A stretch of 64,000 bases of DNA from Ornithinimicrobium flavum (GTDB lineage: Bacteria > Actinomycetota > Actinomycetes > Actinomycetales > Dermatophilaceae): positions 372,001-436,000 of the forward strand of contig NZ_CP038213.1 of assembly GCF_004526345.1 (NCBI RefSeq). The letters run 5' to 3'. This document shows positions 1-11,200 of the stretch, in pieces; the stretch's first letter is position 1, and each line of letters begins with the position of its first letter. Position numbers and translations under genes: made by a program. The notes under the pieces are model-generated. The model was not told the DNA's origin and did no database searches. It saw only the letters and a list, made by a program, of their open reading frames with translations.

Positions 1-1532
<1,532 letters not shown>

Positions 1533-1536
<4 letters not shown>

Positions 1537-2219
1537 CCGACGCCGACCGGACCGCGACCGGTGGCCCCTCCGAGGAGGAGGCCACCGGCCGCGGACCGGT
1601 GATCCGCGACAAGCGGCGCATCGACCCCGAGACCGGTCAGCCGCGGCAGCGGGAGCAGCCGCCCTCGGCCGGGGCCGAAGGTGCCCCGGCTGAGGCTGCC
1701 GTCAACACGTCCGTCGAGAGCGACGGGGGCCAGGTGCCCGGGGGCGGGAGCGGTGACGGCGACAGTCACCCCGACACGCTCCTGGCCGCCGAGCGGCTCG
1801 AGGAGATGCGCCGGATGCAGGCCGAGTTCGTCAACTTCCGCAACCGCACCCAGCGGGAGCGGGAGACCGACCGGACCCGAGCCACCGGTGCCGTCGTTGA
1901 AGCCATGCTGCCGCTGCTGGACGACATCCACTCCGCGCGCGAGCACGGAGAGCTCGAGGAGGGCACTCCCCTGGCGGCGATGGCCGAGAAGCTGGAGCAG
2001 ATCCTCGCCCGCTTCGGCGTCGAGCGCACGGGCAACGTCGGCGACGTCTTCGACCCGAACGTCCACGAGGCGCTCATGCACCTGCCGGCCGACAGCCCGG
2101 GTGTCGAGCTCCCCGAGGGCGCCACGGAGATGACGGTCGTGCAGGTCGTGCAGCCGGGCTTCACCGTGGCCGGCCAGGTCGTCCGCGCCGCCCGAGTGGC
2201 GGTCGCCGACCCGAGCTGA
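1533..2219 (+). CDS. grpE: Nucleotide exchange factor GrpE
   Basis: Homodimeric ADP-release factor for DnaK. The GTG start overlaps the dnaK stop (GTGA), so translation is probably coupled. The protein has 228 residues: a long, low-complexity N-terminal region rich in charged residues, Gly and Pro (about 1-85), a coiled-coil segment ([20 protein letters not shown], about 88-107) and the C-terminal beta domain containing [13 protein letters not shown], the family signature. The extended disordered N-terminus is common in high-GC actinobacteria. It is followed by about 100 bases containing a strong inverted repeat before dnaJ. Confidence 0.96.
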
Positions 2220-2231
2220 GCGGCATACCCT

Positions 2232-2290
2232 CCCACCGGGCGCGTGGCGCGGCGGATTCGCAGCCACCCACGCCGCGCGCCCCGGTGGGG
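2232..2290. other. Inverted repeat between grpE and dnaJ
   Basis: The arms at about 2232-2244 (CCCACCGGGCGCG) and 2276-2289 pair over 13 bp with one bulged C, and further GC pairing continues inward. There is no T-run, and dnaJ follows 32 bases later with its own very strong ribosome-binding site. Inference: an attenuator or mRNA-processing/stability hairpin that sets dnaJ expression relative to dnaK-grpE. Confidence 0.5.
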
Positions 2291-2321
2291 GACAATCAAC
2301 CTTCAAGGAGGTGAGCACGCA

Positions 2322-3362
2322 ATGGTCAACCAGGACTGGTTCGAGAAGGACTTCTACGCGATCCTCGGCGTCAGCAAGGACGTGGACGCCAAGGAGCTGA
2401 AGAAGGTCTACCGCAAGCTGGCGCGCCAGCACCACCCGGACTCCAACCCGGGTGACAAGGCGGCCGAGCAGCGGTTCAAGGATGTCGGCGAGGCCTACGC
2501 GGTGCTCTCCGACCCCGAGCAGCGCAAGCAGTATGACGCCGTCCGCGCCATGGGCGGCGGGGCCCGCTTCACCGCGGGGGCCGGTGGTGCCGGTGGCGCA
2601 GGCGGCTTCGAGGACGTCTTCGCCCAGATGTTCGGTGCCGGGGGCGGGGCGCAGAACGTGCGCTTCTCGACCGGGGGCCAGGGCGGCATCGATCTCGAGG
2701 ACCTGCTCGGCGCGTTCGCCGGTGGGGGCGGTTTCCAGCCCGGCGGTGGGCAGGGCGGTTTCCCCGGTGGGGCGCAGGGCTTCCCCGGCGGCGGTCGGCG
2801 GGCGCCGATGAAGGGCCAGGACGTGGAGGCCACCACCTCCATCGACTTCCGCGCCGCCGCGCACGGTGAGACCGTCACCCTGAGCAAGCCCGACGGCGGC
2901 ACGATCACCACCCGGATCCCGGCCGGTGTGAAGGACGGCCAGAAGATCCGGCTCCGGGGCAAGGGGATGCCCGCGCCCGTCCAGGGTGGTGAACACGGGG
3001 ACATGTACCTCACGGTGACGGTCCGTCCGCACCCCGTCTTCGGCCGGGACGGCAACCACCTCACCGTGGACCTGCCGGTCACCTTCGCCGAGGCGGCGCT
3101 CGGTGCCACCGTCCAGGTCCCGACCCTCGACGGGTCCACCGTGCGCGTCAAGGTCGCGCCAGGCACGCCCTCCGGGCGGGTCCTGCGTGTCAAGGGCCGG
3201 GGCATCCAGGGCAAGAGCGGCGCCGGGGACCTGCTGGCCAAGGTGCAGGTCGTCGTGCCGCAGCGGCTCAGCGACAAGGCCCGCGAGGCCGTCGAGGTGC
3301 TGCAGGCCGAGGCCGACGGGGTCGACCCGCGGGCCCACCTCCTGCAGCGAGCGAGGGCGTGA
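2322..3362 (+). CDS. dnaJ: DnaJ co-chaperone without zinc finger (type II J-protein)
   Basis: Stimulates DnaK ATPase and delivers substrates. The start is ATG 2322, seven bases after a near-perfect Shine-Dalgarno sequence AAGGAGGTGA (2305-2314); an in-frame upstream ATG at 2244 lies inside the intergenic hairpin and is unlikely. The 346-residue protein has a J domain with HPD at 38-40, a long Gly/Phe-rich linker (about 78-170) with FPGG repeats, and two C-terminal substrate-binding beta domains. The four CxxCxGxG zinc repeats are absent; there is no cysteine in the whole protein. That makes it CbpA-like (type II) although it occupies the dnaK-operon position. hspR follows after 6 bases. Confidence 0.93.
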   Translation: MVNQDWFEKDFYAILGVSKDVDAKELKKVYRKLARQHHPDSNPGDKAAEQRFKDVGEAYAVLSDPEQRKQYDAVRAMGGGARFTAGAGGAGGAGGFEDVFAQMFGAGGGAQNVRFSTGGQGGIDLEDLLGAFAGGGGFQPGGGQGGFPGGAQGFPGGGRRAPMKGQDVEATTSIDFRAAAHGETVTLSKPDGGTITTRIPAGVKDGQKIRLRGKGMPAPVQGGEHGDMYLTVTVRPHPVFGRDGNHLTVDLPVTFAEAALGATVQVPTLDGSTVRVKVAPGTPSGRVLRVKGRGIQGKSGAGDLLAKVQVVVPQRLSDKAREAVEVLQAEADGVDPRAHLLQRARA

Positions 3363-3368
3363 TGAGCG

Positions 3369-3809
3369 ATGGTCGACCGTGACACTCCCGTCTACGTGAT
3401 CTCGGTCGCGGCCGAGCTCGCCGGGATGCACGCCCAGACCCTGAGGCAGTACGACCGCCTCGGCCTGGTCGTGCCCTCCCGCACCCGCGGCGGTGGCCGC
3501 CGCTACTCCGCGCGAGACATCGACCGCCTGCGCGAGGTGCAGCGGCTCTCCGCCGAGGGCGTGGGGCTGGCCGGGATCCGCCGCACGCTCGACCTGGAGA
3601 ACGAGGTCGAGGAGCTGCGCTCGCGCGTGGCCCGGCTCACCGCCGAGAACCACGCGCTGCGTGAGGCCGTCGGCCGGCTGCCCCGGGTCTTTGCGGCCGG
3701 CCGCCACGGTGAGGTGGTGGCGCTGCGCGCCGGCACCCGCCCGCGGGCGACCTCGCCGGGCACCTCGCTGACGCTCTGGCGGCCGCAGGGCTGGCCCTTC
3801 GAGGACTGA
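3369..3809 (+). CDS. hspR: Heat-shock repressor HspR (MerR family)
   Basis: Actinobacterial repressor that binds HAIR inverted repeats upstream of dnaK and clpB, with DnaK as co-repressor in the Streptomyces model. The 146-residue protein has an N-terminal MerR winged helix (about 8-75, with MHAQTLRQYDRLGLV and the GGGRRYS wing), a short coiled coil (about 76-105) and a Pro/Arg-rich tail. It is the last gene of the dnaK operon and is followed by a hairpin. A HAIR element upstream of clpB at 26400-26420 is the only target visible here. Confidence 0.95.
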   Translation: MVDRDTPVYVISVAAELAGMHAQTLRQYDRLGLVVPSRTRGGGRRYSARDIDRLREVQRLSAEGVGLAGIRRTLDLENEVEELRSRVARLTAENHALREAVGRLPRVFAAGRHGEVVALRAGTRPRATSPGTSLTLWRPQGWPFED

Positions 3810-3831
3810 GGCGACGCCGGCAGCGAGCAGC

Positions 3832-3869
3832 GGGCCTTGTGCACCTCATCGGCAGGTGCACAAGGGCCC
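3832..3869. terminator. Palindromic terminator between hspR and the ABC genes
   Basis: Perfect 11-bp arms CTTGTGCACCT (3836-3846) and AGGTGCACAAG (3854-3864) enclose a 7-base loop; GGGC/GCCC pairing outside extends the stem with one bulge. It sits between convergent genes, so it could terminate both strands. There is no T-run. The GTGCAC core recurs in intergenic palindromes at 24862, 46069, 60541 and 61326. Confidence 0.7.
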
Positions 3870-3910
3870 TTCTGGTCCGGGCAGACCCACGGGTCAGCCG
3901 ACCGGTCCGC

Positions 3911-4729
3911 TCACTTGACCTCCTTGCGGACCACCCGCCAGAAGCCGACCGTGAGGGGGAGCAGGATCCACAGGGCACCGGTGGTGCCCACCTGGGCCCA
4001 CTGCTCGCCGGTGAGGGCCTGGCTGCCCAGGAGCGGAGCCTGGGCGGTGGCCAGGTCGAACCAGGCGGCGTGCTCCCGCAGCCACGCCGTGGTCATGAAG
4101 ACCAGCGGGGACAGGGTGGGCACGAGCACGTAGGCGACGATGCCGAGGGGGACGCTCAGGAAGAGAGCGCCGAAGGCAACTCCGGTCAGGACGCCCAGGG
4201 CCTGGATCACCACGAGGTGTCCGAGCAGCGTCCAGCCGAGGGACAGGTCGATCTCACCGCCGACGGCCGCGCGGGAGGCGACATGGGCGAGGCCGGCGAC
4301 GAGGATGGACAACGCCAGCACCGCCATACCGAGCAGGACGACGGCCACCGTCTTGGCGACCATGACCCGGACCCGCCGGGGCTCCTGGGTGAAGGTGATG
4401 AGTGCGGTGCGTTGGCTCCATTCGTTGGCCGCCGTCAGGATGCCCAGGACCGGGAGGAGGATGGCCTGGGGGATGTTGGCGGCGACCAGGAGGCTGAGCA
4501 TCCCGCTCCCGGTGTCCCGGCCGAGCCAGAGGGGGACGGCCATCGCGACCACGGTGAGGGCGAGGATGGCAAGGAGCACCCAGCGCCCGCTCCGGGTGTC
4601 GACGAGCTTGCGCAGCTCGGTGCCGAGCAGGCGGCCGAAGGACGCGCCTCCGACCCTCTCGATCGCGGGGTGGGCTGCTCGGTCGGTGGAAGGGCTCGGG
4701 ACTCGGACTCGATCTGTCGTGGTGGTCAT
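3911..4729 (-). CDS. ABC-2 type transporter permease
   Basis: Membrane subunit of an ABC exporter; the substrate cannot be told. The start at ATG 4729 follows GGAGGACC; the frame is open further upstream but that sequence is low-complexity and has no ribosome site. The 272-residue protein has a short cytosolic N-terminus with GTELRKLVDTRSGR just before the first membrane helix, then about six hydrophobic segments, the ABC-2 pattern. The partner ATPase lies upstream across a 92-base gap. The pair stands divergent from a histidine kinase/response regulator pair, a common arrangement for drug- or peptide-sensing exporters. Confidence 0.85.
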   Translation of the reverse strand: MTTTTDRVRVPSPSTDRAAHPAIERVGGASFGRLLGTELRKLVDTRSGRWVLLAILALTVVAMAVPLWLGRDTGSGMLSLLVAANIPQAILLPVLGILTAANEWSQRTALITFTQEPRRVRVMVAKTVAVVLLGMAVLALSILVAGLAHVASRAAVGGEIDLSLGWTLLGHLVVIQALGVLTGVAFGALFLSVPLGIVAYVLVPTLSPLVFMTTAWLREHAAWFDLATAQAPLLGSQALTGEQWAQVGTTGALWILLPLTVGFWRVVRKEVK

Positions 4730-4821
4730 GGGGGTCCTCCTGGACGTGAGTGGTCGGGTGGGCGGGGCTGGTGCCGACTCCGTCGACGGGTGGCCGACGG
4801 CCGCGGCTGACCTCAGGTGAC

Positions 4822-5730
4822 TCATGCCGCCGCGCCCTCGGTGACGTCCTCACGGGCATCGTCGGCGGTGAGCTGGATGAACATGTCCTCCAGCGCGCCG
4901 CCGGGGCTGGTGCGCAGCTCGGTGACGAGCAGCTGCTCGGCGAGGGCCAGCCGCGCGACCTGCTCCGCGGTGGCGTTGGTGACCAGCTCGGCCGACCGTG
5001 GCGTGACCTCGAAGCCGGCCCGTCGCAGTGCCTGTCCCACCGTGGTCAGGTCCGGGGACCCGACGACGGTGCCGGTGCTGCGGAGCAGCTCCTCCTTGGT
5101 GCCCTGGGCGACGATCCGACCGCGGCCGATCAGCACCAGGTCTTGGGCGATCTGCTCGACCTCGTGCAGCAGGTGCGAGCTGAGGAGCACGGTGCCGCCG
5201 TCGGCGGCGTAGTCGCGCAGCAGTCCGCGCATCCAGCGGATACCGGCCGGGTCCAGCCCGTTGGCGGGCTCGTCGAGGATGAGGACCTGGGGGTCGCCGA
5301 CCAGCGCACCTGCCAGGCCCAGGCGCTGCCGCATACCCAGGGAGTAGTTGCCGACGCGGCGGCCGGCCTCGCGTCGGCTCAGGCCGACCCGCTCGAGCGA
5401 GGCGTCCACCGCGGACCGCGGCATCCCCGCCATGGCCGCGGCCAGGGCCAGGGTCTCCCGACCGGTACGACCGGCGTGCTGGGCGGTGGCGTCGAGCATG
5501 ACCCCGACATGGCGGGTCGGGGTGGGCAGGGAGCGGTAGGGGCGGCCGAGGACCCGGGCCGTCCCCGCGGTCGGGGAGGTCAGGCCGACCATCATCCGCA
5601 TCGCGGTGGACTTGCCGGCCCCGTTGGGTCCGAGGAAGCCGGTGACCCGCCCGGGTCGGGCGGTGAAGGTGATGTCGTCGACGGCCGTGAAGGAGCCGTA
5701 GCGCTTGGTGAGGTTCTCGATCGTGATCAT
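4822..5730 (-). CDS. ABC transporter ATP-binding protein
   Basis: ATPase partner of the downstream ABC-2 permease, energising export. The 302-residue protein shows Walker A GPNGAGKST (34-42), signature YSLGMRQR (129-136), Walker B VLILDEPANGLD (149-160) and the H-loop SSHLLHEVEQ. The CcmA/NatA-like C-terminal extension (about 215-302) ends in an Ala-rich tail. The start ATG 5730 follows a GAGGCTGAGG ribosome site. It is transcribed divergently from the sensor kinase at 5893, so the shared 160-base region probably holds regulation by the adjacent response regulator. Confidence 0.9.
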   Translation of the reverse strand: MITIENLTKRYGSFTAVDDITFTARPGRVTGFLGPNGAGKSTAMRMMVGLTSPTAGTARVLGRPYRSLPTPTRHVGVMLDATAQHAGRTGRETLALAAAMAGMPRSAVDASLERVGLSRREAGRRVGNYSLGMRQRLGLAGALVGDPQVLILDEPANGLDPAGIRWMRGLLRDYAADGGTVLLSSHLLHEVEQIAQDLVLIGRGRIVAQGTKEELLRSTGTVVGSPDLTTVGQALRRAGFEVTPRSAELVTNATAEQVARLALAEQLLVTELRTSPGGALEDMFIQLTADDAREDVTEGAAA

Positions 5731-5880
5731 GGCCTCAGCCTCACGCCCACCGAGCCGGCCCTACATCGGCCGCCGGTCGGCACCGAGGGGGTCGATGGTC
5801 GGCGGCAGGGGCTGCGGACGGCATACCGAAGGAGGGGGTGCACGCGACGATGGGTGGTGGGTCCCGTCGGACCTGGCACC

Positions 5881-5892
5881 TACCCTTGCGGT
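5881..5892 (+). promoter_or_regulatory. Leaderless -10 promoter of the sensor kinase
   Basis: TACCCT (5881-5886) lies 6 bases before ATG 5893 and there is no Shine-Dalgarno sequence. This is the geometry of leaderless actinobacterial transcripts, where transcription starts at the initiation codon. Confidence 0.55.
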
Positions 5893-7224
5893 ATGTCGAA
5901 CCCTACGGGCCGGGTGTCCACCCTTGCGCCCCCGGCGCCGCTGGGGGTGTCGGGTGGCGCGGCGCGACCGTTCGAGCGCCTGCCGCTGTGGAGCAACGGC
6001 TGGCGCCTCTTCGTGGCCTGGCTCGCCGGGATGCTCCTCTTCCTGGCCTACACCGCCCCGGTCGTCATGATGTCCGACGGGCCCGGGGAGACACCGGCCA
6101 CAGGGCGGGTCGTCGCCCTGCTCCTGCTCGACCTTGCGGTCGGCCACGTGATCCTGGTGCTGGCCGCCTTCCGCCGCCGCGCGCCGGTGTGGATCGGGGT
6201 CGTCACGGTGGTGCTGTCGGCGGTCTCTCTCATGGGCGCGCCTGCGGCGCTGCTCGTGGCCTTCTCGCTGGCCACCCGCCGGCGGCTGGCGCCGATCGTC
6301 TGGCTCGGTGTCCTCAACCTGGCCGCCGGGATGTTCCACGAGAACACCATCGCCCGCGTCACCGTGCCCCAGGAGTTCGGGCAGAGCCTCACCGGCCGGG
6401 GATGGCTCCTCGACAACCTGGTCTACGCGGCCTTCATGATCCTGATGTACGGCGTCATCGTGCTCGTCGGGTGGAACATCGGCTCACGCCGCGAGCTGGT
6501 CGCCAGCTGGCGGCGGCAGGCGGAGACCTCCCTCAGCGAGCAGGCCGCCAGGGTCGCCCAGGCCCAGCTGGCGGAACGTGCACGGATCGCCCGGGAGATG
6601 CACGACGTGCTTGCGCACCGGCTCTCCCTCGTGGCGATGCACGCCGGGGTGCTGGCGCACCGACCCGACCTGTCCGAGACGGAGCGGGCCGAGGCCGCCG
6701 AGGTCGTGCGCGTCGGTGCGCACCAGGCGCTGGACGAGCTGCGCGAGGTCCTCGGTCTGCTGCGGGAGGACGGAGAGGGGGTCCGGGGCTCCCGGGTCGA
6801 GGCGCCCCAGCCGGGGCTGAGCGACATACCCCTCCTCGTCGCCGAGGTGACCAGCAGCGGTCAGGAGGTCCGTCTCCTGGCCGAGGAGGACCTGTGGCCC
6901 CGGTTGGTGACGCTGCCGGCGAGCGCCGGCCGGCACGCCTACCGGGTGGTCCAGGAGGCACTCACCAATGCGCGCAAGCACGCCGGCGGGAGACCGGTGA
7001 CGGTGCAGATCGACGGCGGGGAGGCCGACGGGCTGCGCATCGAGGTGACCAACCCCACGGCTGCGGTGGGGGAGGGGACGTTGCGGTCCGGCGGTCGCGG
7101 TCTGACCGGGATGGCTGAACGGGTGGAGCTCGCGGGCGGGCGGTTCTCGGCTGGTGCCGAGGCGGGCCGTTTCGTGGTGCGCGCGTCGCTGCCCTGGCCG
7201 GACGGTGGGAGGAGGACGCGGTGA
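5893..7224 (+). CDS. Two-component sensor histidine kinase (NarL-type, HisKA_3)
   Basis: Membrane sensor that phosphorylates the response regulator encoded next to it. The start is ATG 5893, immediately after a -10 box; the frame is open for 1 kb upstream, which is only GC bias. The 443-residue protein has an N-terminal membrane domain with about five helices (residues 40-195), a coiled-coil linker, the HisKA_3 dimerisation domain with the phospho-acceptor His237 in EMHDVLAHRLS, and an HATPase_c domain with the N box around NARKHAGG (about 359) and GRGLTGMAERV (about 400). The signal is unknown. Its stop overlaps the regulator start. Confidence 0.92.
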   Translation: MSNPTGRVSTLAPPAPLGVSGGAARPFERLPLWSNGWRLFVAWLAGMLLFLAYTAPVVMMSDGPGETPATGRVVALLLLDLAVGHVILVLAAFRRRAPVWIGVVTVVLSAVSLMGAPAALLVAFSLATRRRLAPIVWLGVLNLAAGMFHENTIARVTVPQEFGQSLTGRGWLLDNLVYAAFMILMYGVIVLVGWNIGSRRELVASWRRQAETSLSEQAARVAQAQLAERARIAREMHDVLAHRLSLVAMHAGVLAHRPDLSETERAEAAEVVRVGAHQALDELREVLGLLREDGEGVRGSRVEAPQPGLSDIPLLVAEVTSSGQEVRLLAEEDLWPRLVTLPASAGRHAYRVVQEALTNARKHAGGRPVTVQIDGGEADGLRIEVTNPTAAVGEGTLRSGGRGLTGMAERVELAGGRFSAGAEAGRFVVRASLPWPDGGRRTR

Positions 7225-7907
7225 GCGAGGGTATGGCGCGACCCAGGGTCGTGCTCGTGGACGACGACGCCCTGGTGCGGGCCGGGCTGCGGATGATGCT
7301 CGGCGGACCGGACGGGGTCGACGTGGTGGCCGAGGGGGACGACGGCGACCGGGTCGTCGAGCTGGTCGGTCGGCACCGGCCCGACGTGGTGCTCATGGAC
7401 ATCCGGATGGCTCGGGTGGACGGGCTGGAGGCGACCCGTGAGCTGCTCCGGACCTATCCCGGGACCAAGGTGCTGATCCTGACGACCTTCGACGCGGACG
7501 CCTACGTCCTGGAGGCACTGCGGGCGGGGGCGCGCGGGTTCGTGCTCAAGGACACGCCTCCACCCCGGCTGGTCGCGGCCGTGCACGAGGTGGCCGGGGG
7601 CGACCATGCGCTGTCACCGTCGGTCGCGGCGCTGCTTGTGCGCCAGGTGGCCGATGGGGCGGGAGGGTCTGACGGCTCGCCCCGGGACGAGCGGGCCGCG
7701 CGTGCCCGGGACGCGCTGGCCCGGCTCACCGACCGTGAGGTCGAGGTGGCCCGGGCCGTCGCCGGCGGAGGCTCGAACGCCGACATCTCGCGCGAGCTCT
7801 ACCTCAGCGTCCCCACCGTGAAGGCGCACGTCTCGAGCATCCTGGCCAAGCTCGGCCTCACCAACCGGGTGCAGGTGGCGCTGCTCGTCCACGACGCGGA
7901 GAGCTGA
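7221..7907 (+). CDS. LuxR/NarL-family response regulator
   Basis: Partner of the preceding kinase; the GTG start overlaps its stop codon (GTGA). The 228-residue protein has a receiver domain (about 8-125) with the acidic pocket Asp14-Asp16, phospho-acceptor Asp60 in VVLMDIRM and the conserved Lys in FVLKD, and a C-terminal LuxR helix-turn-helix (about 165-222, [15 protein letters not shown]). The insertion between the domains contains a charged Asp/Arg/Ala-rich linker. The divergent ABC exporter is the obvious candidate target. Confidence 0.93.
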   Translation: MSEGMARPRVVLVDDDALVRAGLRMMLGGPDGVDVVAEGDDGDRVVELVGRHRPDVVLMDIRMARVDGLEATRELLRTYPGTKVLILTTFDADAYVLEALRAGARGFVLKDTPPPRLVAAVHEVAGGDHALSPSVAALLVRQVADGAGGSDGSPRDERAARARDALARLTDREVEVARAVAGGGSNADISRELYLSVPTVKAHVSSILAKLGLTNRVQVALLVHDAES

Positions 7908-7946
7908 CGCCTGCCGGTTGGGCCGGACCCCGGACCGGTGATCGAC

Positions 7947-10445
7947 TCAGCCCGGTGGACGCGACGGCGGCCCGGCGCGGACCACCCGCCCGCCGTCGTC
8001 CCCGGCGCCCGGACCGACCTCGACCACGTGGTCGGCGGTGGCCACCGCGGCCGGGTCGTGCTCGGCGAGGACGACCGTGTGGCCGCCATCGACGAGGGTG
8101 TGCAGCTGGGCCAGCAGGCGGTGCACGTCGGCCGGGTGCAGGCCGGACGTGGGCTCGTCCATGACGTAGAGCGTGGGGGCCCGGCGCTCCTTCTGCAGCT
8201 CGGTGGCCAGCTTGATCCGCTGCGCCTCTCCGCCGGAGAGCTCGGTGGCCGGCTGACCCAGCGTGAGGTAGCCCAGGCCCAGCGCCTCCAGGGCGGACAG
8301 CGCCCGACGCGCCGGGGCGAGGCCTGCCAGCACGACCCGGGCCTCGGTCACGGTGAGCCGCAACAGGTCCGCCACGGTGAGCAGCCGCCCGTCCGGTGCC
8401 TCCCACCGCACCTGCAGCGTCTCGGGGCCGAAGCGGTCGCCGGCGCAGTCGGGGCAGGCGGAGTAGGTGCCGGGCAGGAAGAGGAGCTCCACCGCCACGG
8501 CACCCTCCCCCTGGCAGGTCGCGCACCGTCCCGCCGCGGTGTTGAAGCTGAACCGGCTCGCCGTGAAGCCACGCGCCCGGGCCTCCGGGCTCGCGGCGAA
8601 GGCCTTGCGCACGTGGTCCCACAGCCCCGTGTAGGTCGCCAGGGTCGAACGTGGGGACCGTCCGATCGGCTTCTGGGTGATCCGCACCACCCGACCGGGT
8701 ATGCCGTGGCCGCGGGCCTTCGCCCGCGCGGCGGGTGAAGGTCCCTCGCCGTCCCCGGCCGTCCCGACCCCGCCCGGCCGCGCCGGATCGACGCCGTCGT
8801 CGGTCGCGTCCGCCTCGTCCTCCAGCTCCGGCTCGTCCTCGACCCGTGCCAGCTCCGCGCCGACCACGTCGTGGACCGCGTCCAGCAGGCTCGTCTTGCC
8901 CGAGCCGGAGATGCCGGTGACCACCGTCAGGGCGCCCAGGGGCAGGTCGACGTCCACCCCGCGGACGGTGTGCCGGGACAGACCGGTCAGCGTGAGGACC
9001 CCGGTGCCGGCGCGGGGTGCCGAGCCGCGGATCTCCTCCGGGTGCACGGGCCGGTGGAGGTACTGCGCGGTGACCGACCCCTCGACGGCGGCCAGCCCCG
9101 GCAGCGGTCCGGACCAGAGCACCCGCCCACCCCCGGTGCCGGCGCCCGGGCCGACGTCGACGACCCAGTCGCAGCGCTGCACCACGGCCATATCGTGCTC
9201 GACGACGAGCACGGTGTTGCCGGCGCCGACGAGGTCGCGCAGCAGACGCACCAGGCGGTCGGTGTCCCGGGGGTGCAGGCCGGCCGAGGGCTCGTCGAGC
9301 ACGTAGACGACGCCGAACAGGCCTGAGCGCAGCGCCGTCGCCAGACGGAGCCGCTGGAGCTCCCCGGAGGAGACGGTCGACGTCGGTCGTCCGAGCGCCA
9401 GGTGCCCGAGCCCGAGCTCGACCAGCAGCCGCAGCCGCCCGCAGAGGTCGTCGAGCAGGACCCGCTCGGCCTGGGCCCGCGCCTCGAGCCCCACCTGCTG
9501 TCCCGCCAGGAAGGTGAGGCGCCGCTCCAGGGGACCGAGGAGCGCGGACACCGGCAGCACGGCCACCTCGTCGATCGCCAGGCCCGACCAGGTGACGGCC
9601 AGCGCCTCGGGCCGCAGCCGGCGCCCGTCGCACACCTCGCACGGCCGGGACTCCACGTGACGTAGGGCCCGGCGCCGCTGGCTGGGTGACCGCGTCTCCG
9701 CCAGGGTCCGCAGCACGTACCGGGAGGCGGAGGAGAAGGTGCCCTGGTAGGGCCGCTGGATCCGTTCCGGGTCCCGCGTCGGGACGACGGTGACCACCGG
9801 CTGCTCGTCGGTGAAGAGGATCCAGTCCCTCGTCCGCGCCGGCAGGTCCTGCCACGGTGCGTCGACGTCGTGCCCCAGCGTGGCGACGATGTCGCGGTAG
9901 TTCTTGCCCAGCCACGCCCCGGGCCACGCGGCGACGGCGCCCTCGGCGATCGAGAGGGTCGGGTCCGGCACCATCGAGGCCTCGGTCGGGACGTGCTGCG
10001 TCCCGAGCCCGCCGCACGCCGGGCACGCGCCGAGGGCCGTGTTGACCGAGAAGTGGTCGGAGTCCATCGGCTGCGCACCGGCCGGGTAGTCCCCGCACCG
10101 CGACCACAGCATCCGCAGCGTGCTCCCGGCGGTCGTGACGGTGCCGACCGAGGAGCGGGACGACATACCCCCCGCCCGGCCCTGCTCGAGCGCCACCGTC
10201 GGGGGCAGGCCGGTGACGTCACGCACCTGCGGGTCGACGGCCGCGTGGATGAGCCGGCGGGCGAACGGCGCGACCGAGTCCAGGTACCGGCGTTGCGCCT
10301 CGCCGTGGATCGTGCCGAACGCCAGGCTGGACTTGCCCGAGCCCGACACCCCGGTGACGGCGACGAGAGCGCCCCGTGGCAGGTCGACGTCGACGTCGCG
10401 CAGGTTGTGCAGGCGCGCCCCGCGGACGCCGATCGAGCCGGTCAC
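7947..10445 (-). CDS. UvrA-like excinuclease ABC ATPase (short paralogue)
   Basis: Twin-cassette UvrA-family ATPase of 832 residues, shorter than canonical UvrA (about 950). It has Walker [10 protein letters not shown] (32-40), a second Walker [10 protein letters not shown] (about 511), two ABC signatures ([28 protein letters not shown]), two Walker B motifs ending DEPSAGLH and DEPTSGLH, and zinc-type pairs CPACGG, CEVCDG, CATCQG and CPDC. This is the UvrA2-like class often linked to drug or metal resistance rather than general excision repair. The GTG start overlaps the arsM stop (GTGA), making it the last gene of a four-gene operon. No uvrB is present in the window. Confidence 0.85.
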   Translation of the reverse strand: MTGSIGVRGARLHNLRDVDVDLPRGALVAVTGVSGSGKSSLAFGTIHGEAQRRYLDSVAPFARRLIHAAVDPQVRDVTGLPPTVALEQGRAGGMSSRSSVGTVTTAGSTLRMLWSRCGDYPAGAQPMDSDHFSVNTALGACPACGGLGTQHVPTEASMVPDPTLSIAEGAVAAWPGAWLGKNYRDIVATLGHDVDAPWQDLPARTRDWILFTDEQPVVTVVPTRDPERIQRPYQGTFSSASRYVLRTLAETRSPSQRRRALRHVESRPCEVCDGRRLRPEALAVTWSGLAIDEVAVLPVSALLGPLERRLTFLAGQQVGLEARAQAERVLLDDLCGRLRLLVELGLGHLALGRPTSTVSSGELQRLRLATALRSGLFGVVYVLDEPSAGLHPRDTDRLVRLLRDLVGAGNTVLVVEHDMAVVQRCDWVVDVGPGAGTGGGRVLWSGPLPGLAAVEGSVTAQYLHRPVHPEEIRGSAPRAGTGVLTLTGLSRHTVRGVDVDLPLGALTVVTGISGSGKTSLLDAVHDVVGAELARVEDEPELEDEADATDDGVDPARPGGVGTAGDGEGPSPAARAKARGHGIPGRVVRITQKPIGRSPRSTLATYTGLWDHVRKAFAASPEARARGFTASRFSFNTAAGRCATCQGEGAVAVELLFLPGTYSACPDCAGDRFGPETLQVRWEAPDGRLLTVADLLRLTVTEARVVLAGLAPARRALSALEALGLGYLTLGQPATELSGGEAQRIKLATELQKERRAPTLYVMDEPTSGLHPADVHRLLAQLHTLVDGGHTVVLAEHDPAAVATADHVVEVGPGAGDDGGRVVRAGPPSRPPG

Positions 10446-11200
10446 CCCTGCGGCAGGCGGGCCCGGACGATGGCCGCGGCGGCGTGCTCGTGGACGCGGT
10501 GGGTGGGGCTGATCTCGACGTCGACGAACCCGGCGTCGCTGAGTGCGGACCGGAAGTCGCTCTCCGTGAGCGCCCCCGCGATGCACCCGGTCCAAGCCTC
10601 CATGTCGGCCCGGGTCGCGGCGTCCATCCCTGCGTCGGCCACCACGTCGGAGACGGCAAACCGGCCTCCGGGGCGCAGCACCCGGGCCGCCTCCCGGAGG
10701 ACGACCGACTTGTCGGCGGCCAGGTTGATCGCGCAGTTGGAGATGACGACGTCGACCGAGTCGTCCGGCAGCGGGACGTCCTCGAGGTAGCCCTGCACGA
10801 ACTCGACGTTGTCGACCCCGGCCGCGGCCGCGTTGCGGCGGGCCAGCTCCAGCATCTCCTCGGTCATGTCCAGGCCGATGACGCGCCCGCCGGGGGAGAC
10901 CCGGCGCGCGGAGATGAGCACGTCCCCGCCGGCTCCCGACCCGAGGTCGAGCACGACCTCGCCCGGGTGGAGGTCGGCGACGGCGGTCGGGACGCCGCAA
11001 CCCAGCGAGGCCGCCACCGCGTCCTCGGCGCCGGCGACCTCCTCCCCGTAGAGGCTGCGGCCGAAGACCTGGGTGCCGGTCCGGTCCGTCGTCAGCTCGA
11101 CCGGCACCGCACCACCCCCGCAGCAGCCGGTGGCTCCCTGCGCGGCCGCGGCGTACCGCTGCCGGACCTGCTCACGGATCTCGTCCTGGGTCTGGCTCAC
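10442..11200 (-). CDS. arsM: Arsenite S-adenosylmethionine methyltransferase ArsM
   Basis: Probably methylates As(III) with SAM, giving volatile or toxic methylarsenicals. The 252-residue protein has the SAM motif [11 protein letters not shown] (83-93) and the three family cysteines in their usual contexts: Cys68 in SLGCG, Cys156 in ISNCAINL and Cys206 in WTGCIAGAL, plus a Cys26-Cys27 pair near the N-terminus. The spacing of the last two (50 residues) matches characterised ArsM. The GTG start overlaps the mscS stop and its own stop overlaps the uvrA-like start. No arsR, arsC or arsB is visible nearby, so regulation by arsenic cannot be read from this locus. Confidence 0.88.
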   Translation of the reverse strand: MSQTQDEIREQVRQRYAAAAQGATGCCGGGAVPVELTTDRTGTQVFGRSLYGEEVAGAEDAVAASLGCGVPTAVADLHPGEVVLDLGSGAGGDVLISARRVSPGGRVIGLDMTEEMLELARRNAAAAGVDNVEFVQGYLEDVPLPDDSVDVVISNCAINLAADKSVVLREAARVLRPGGRFAVSDVVADAGMDAATRADMEAWTGCIAGALTESDFRSALSDAGFVDVEISPTHRVHEHAAAAIVRARLPQG

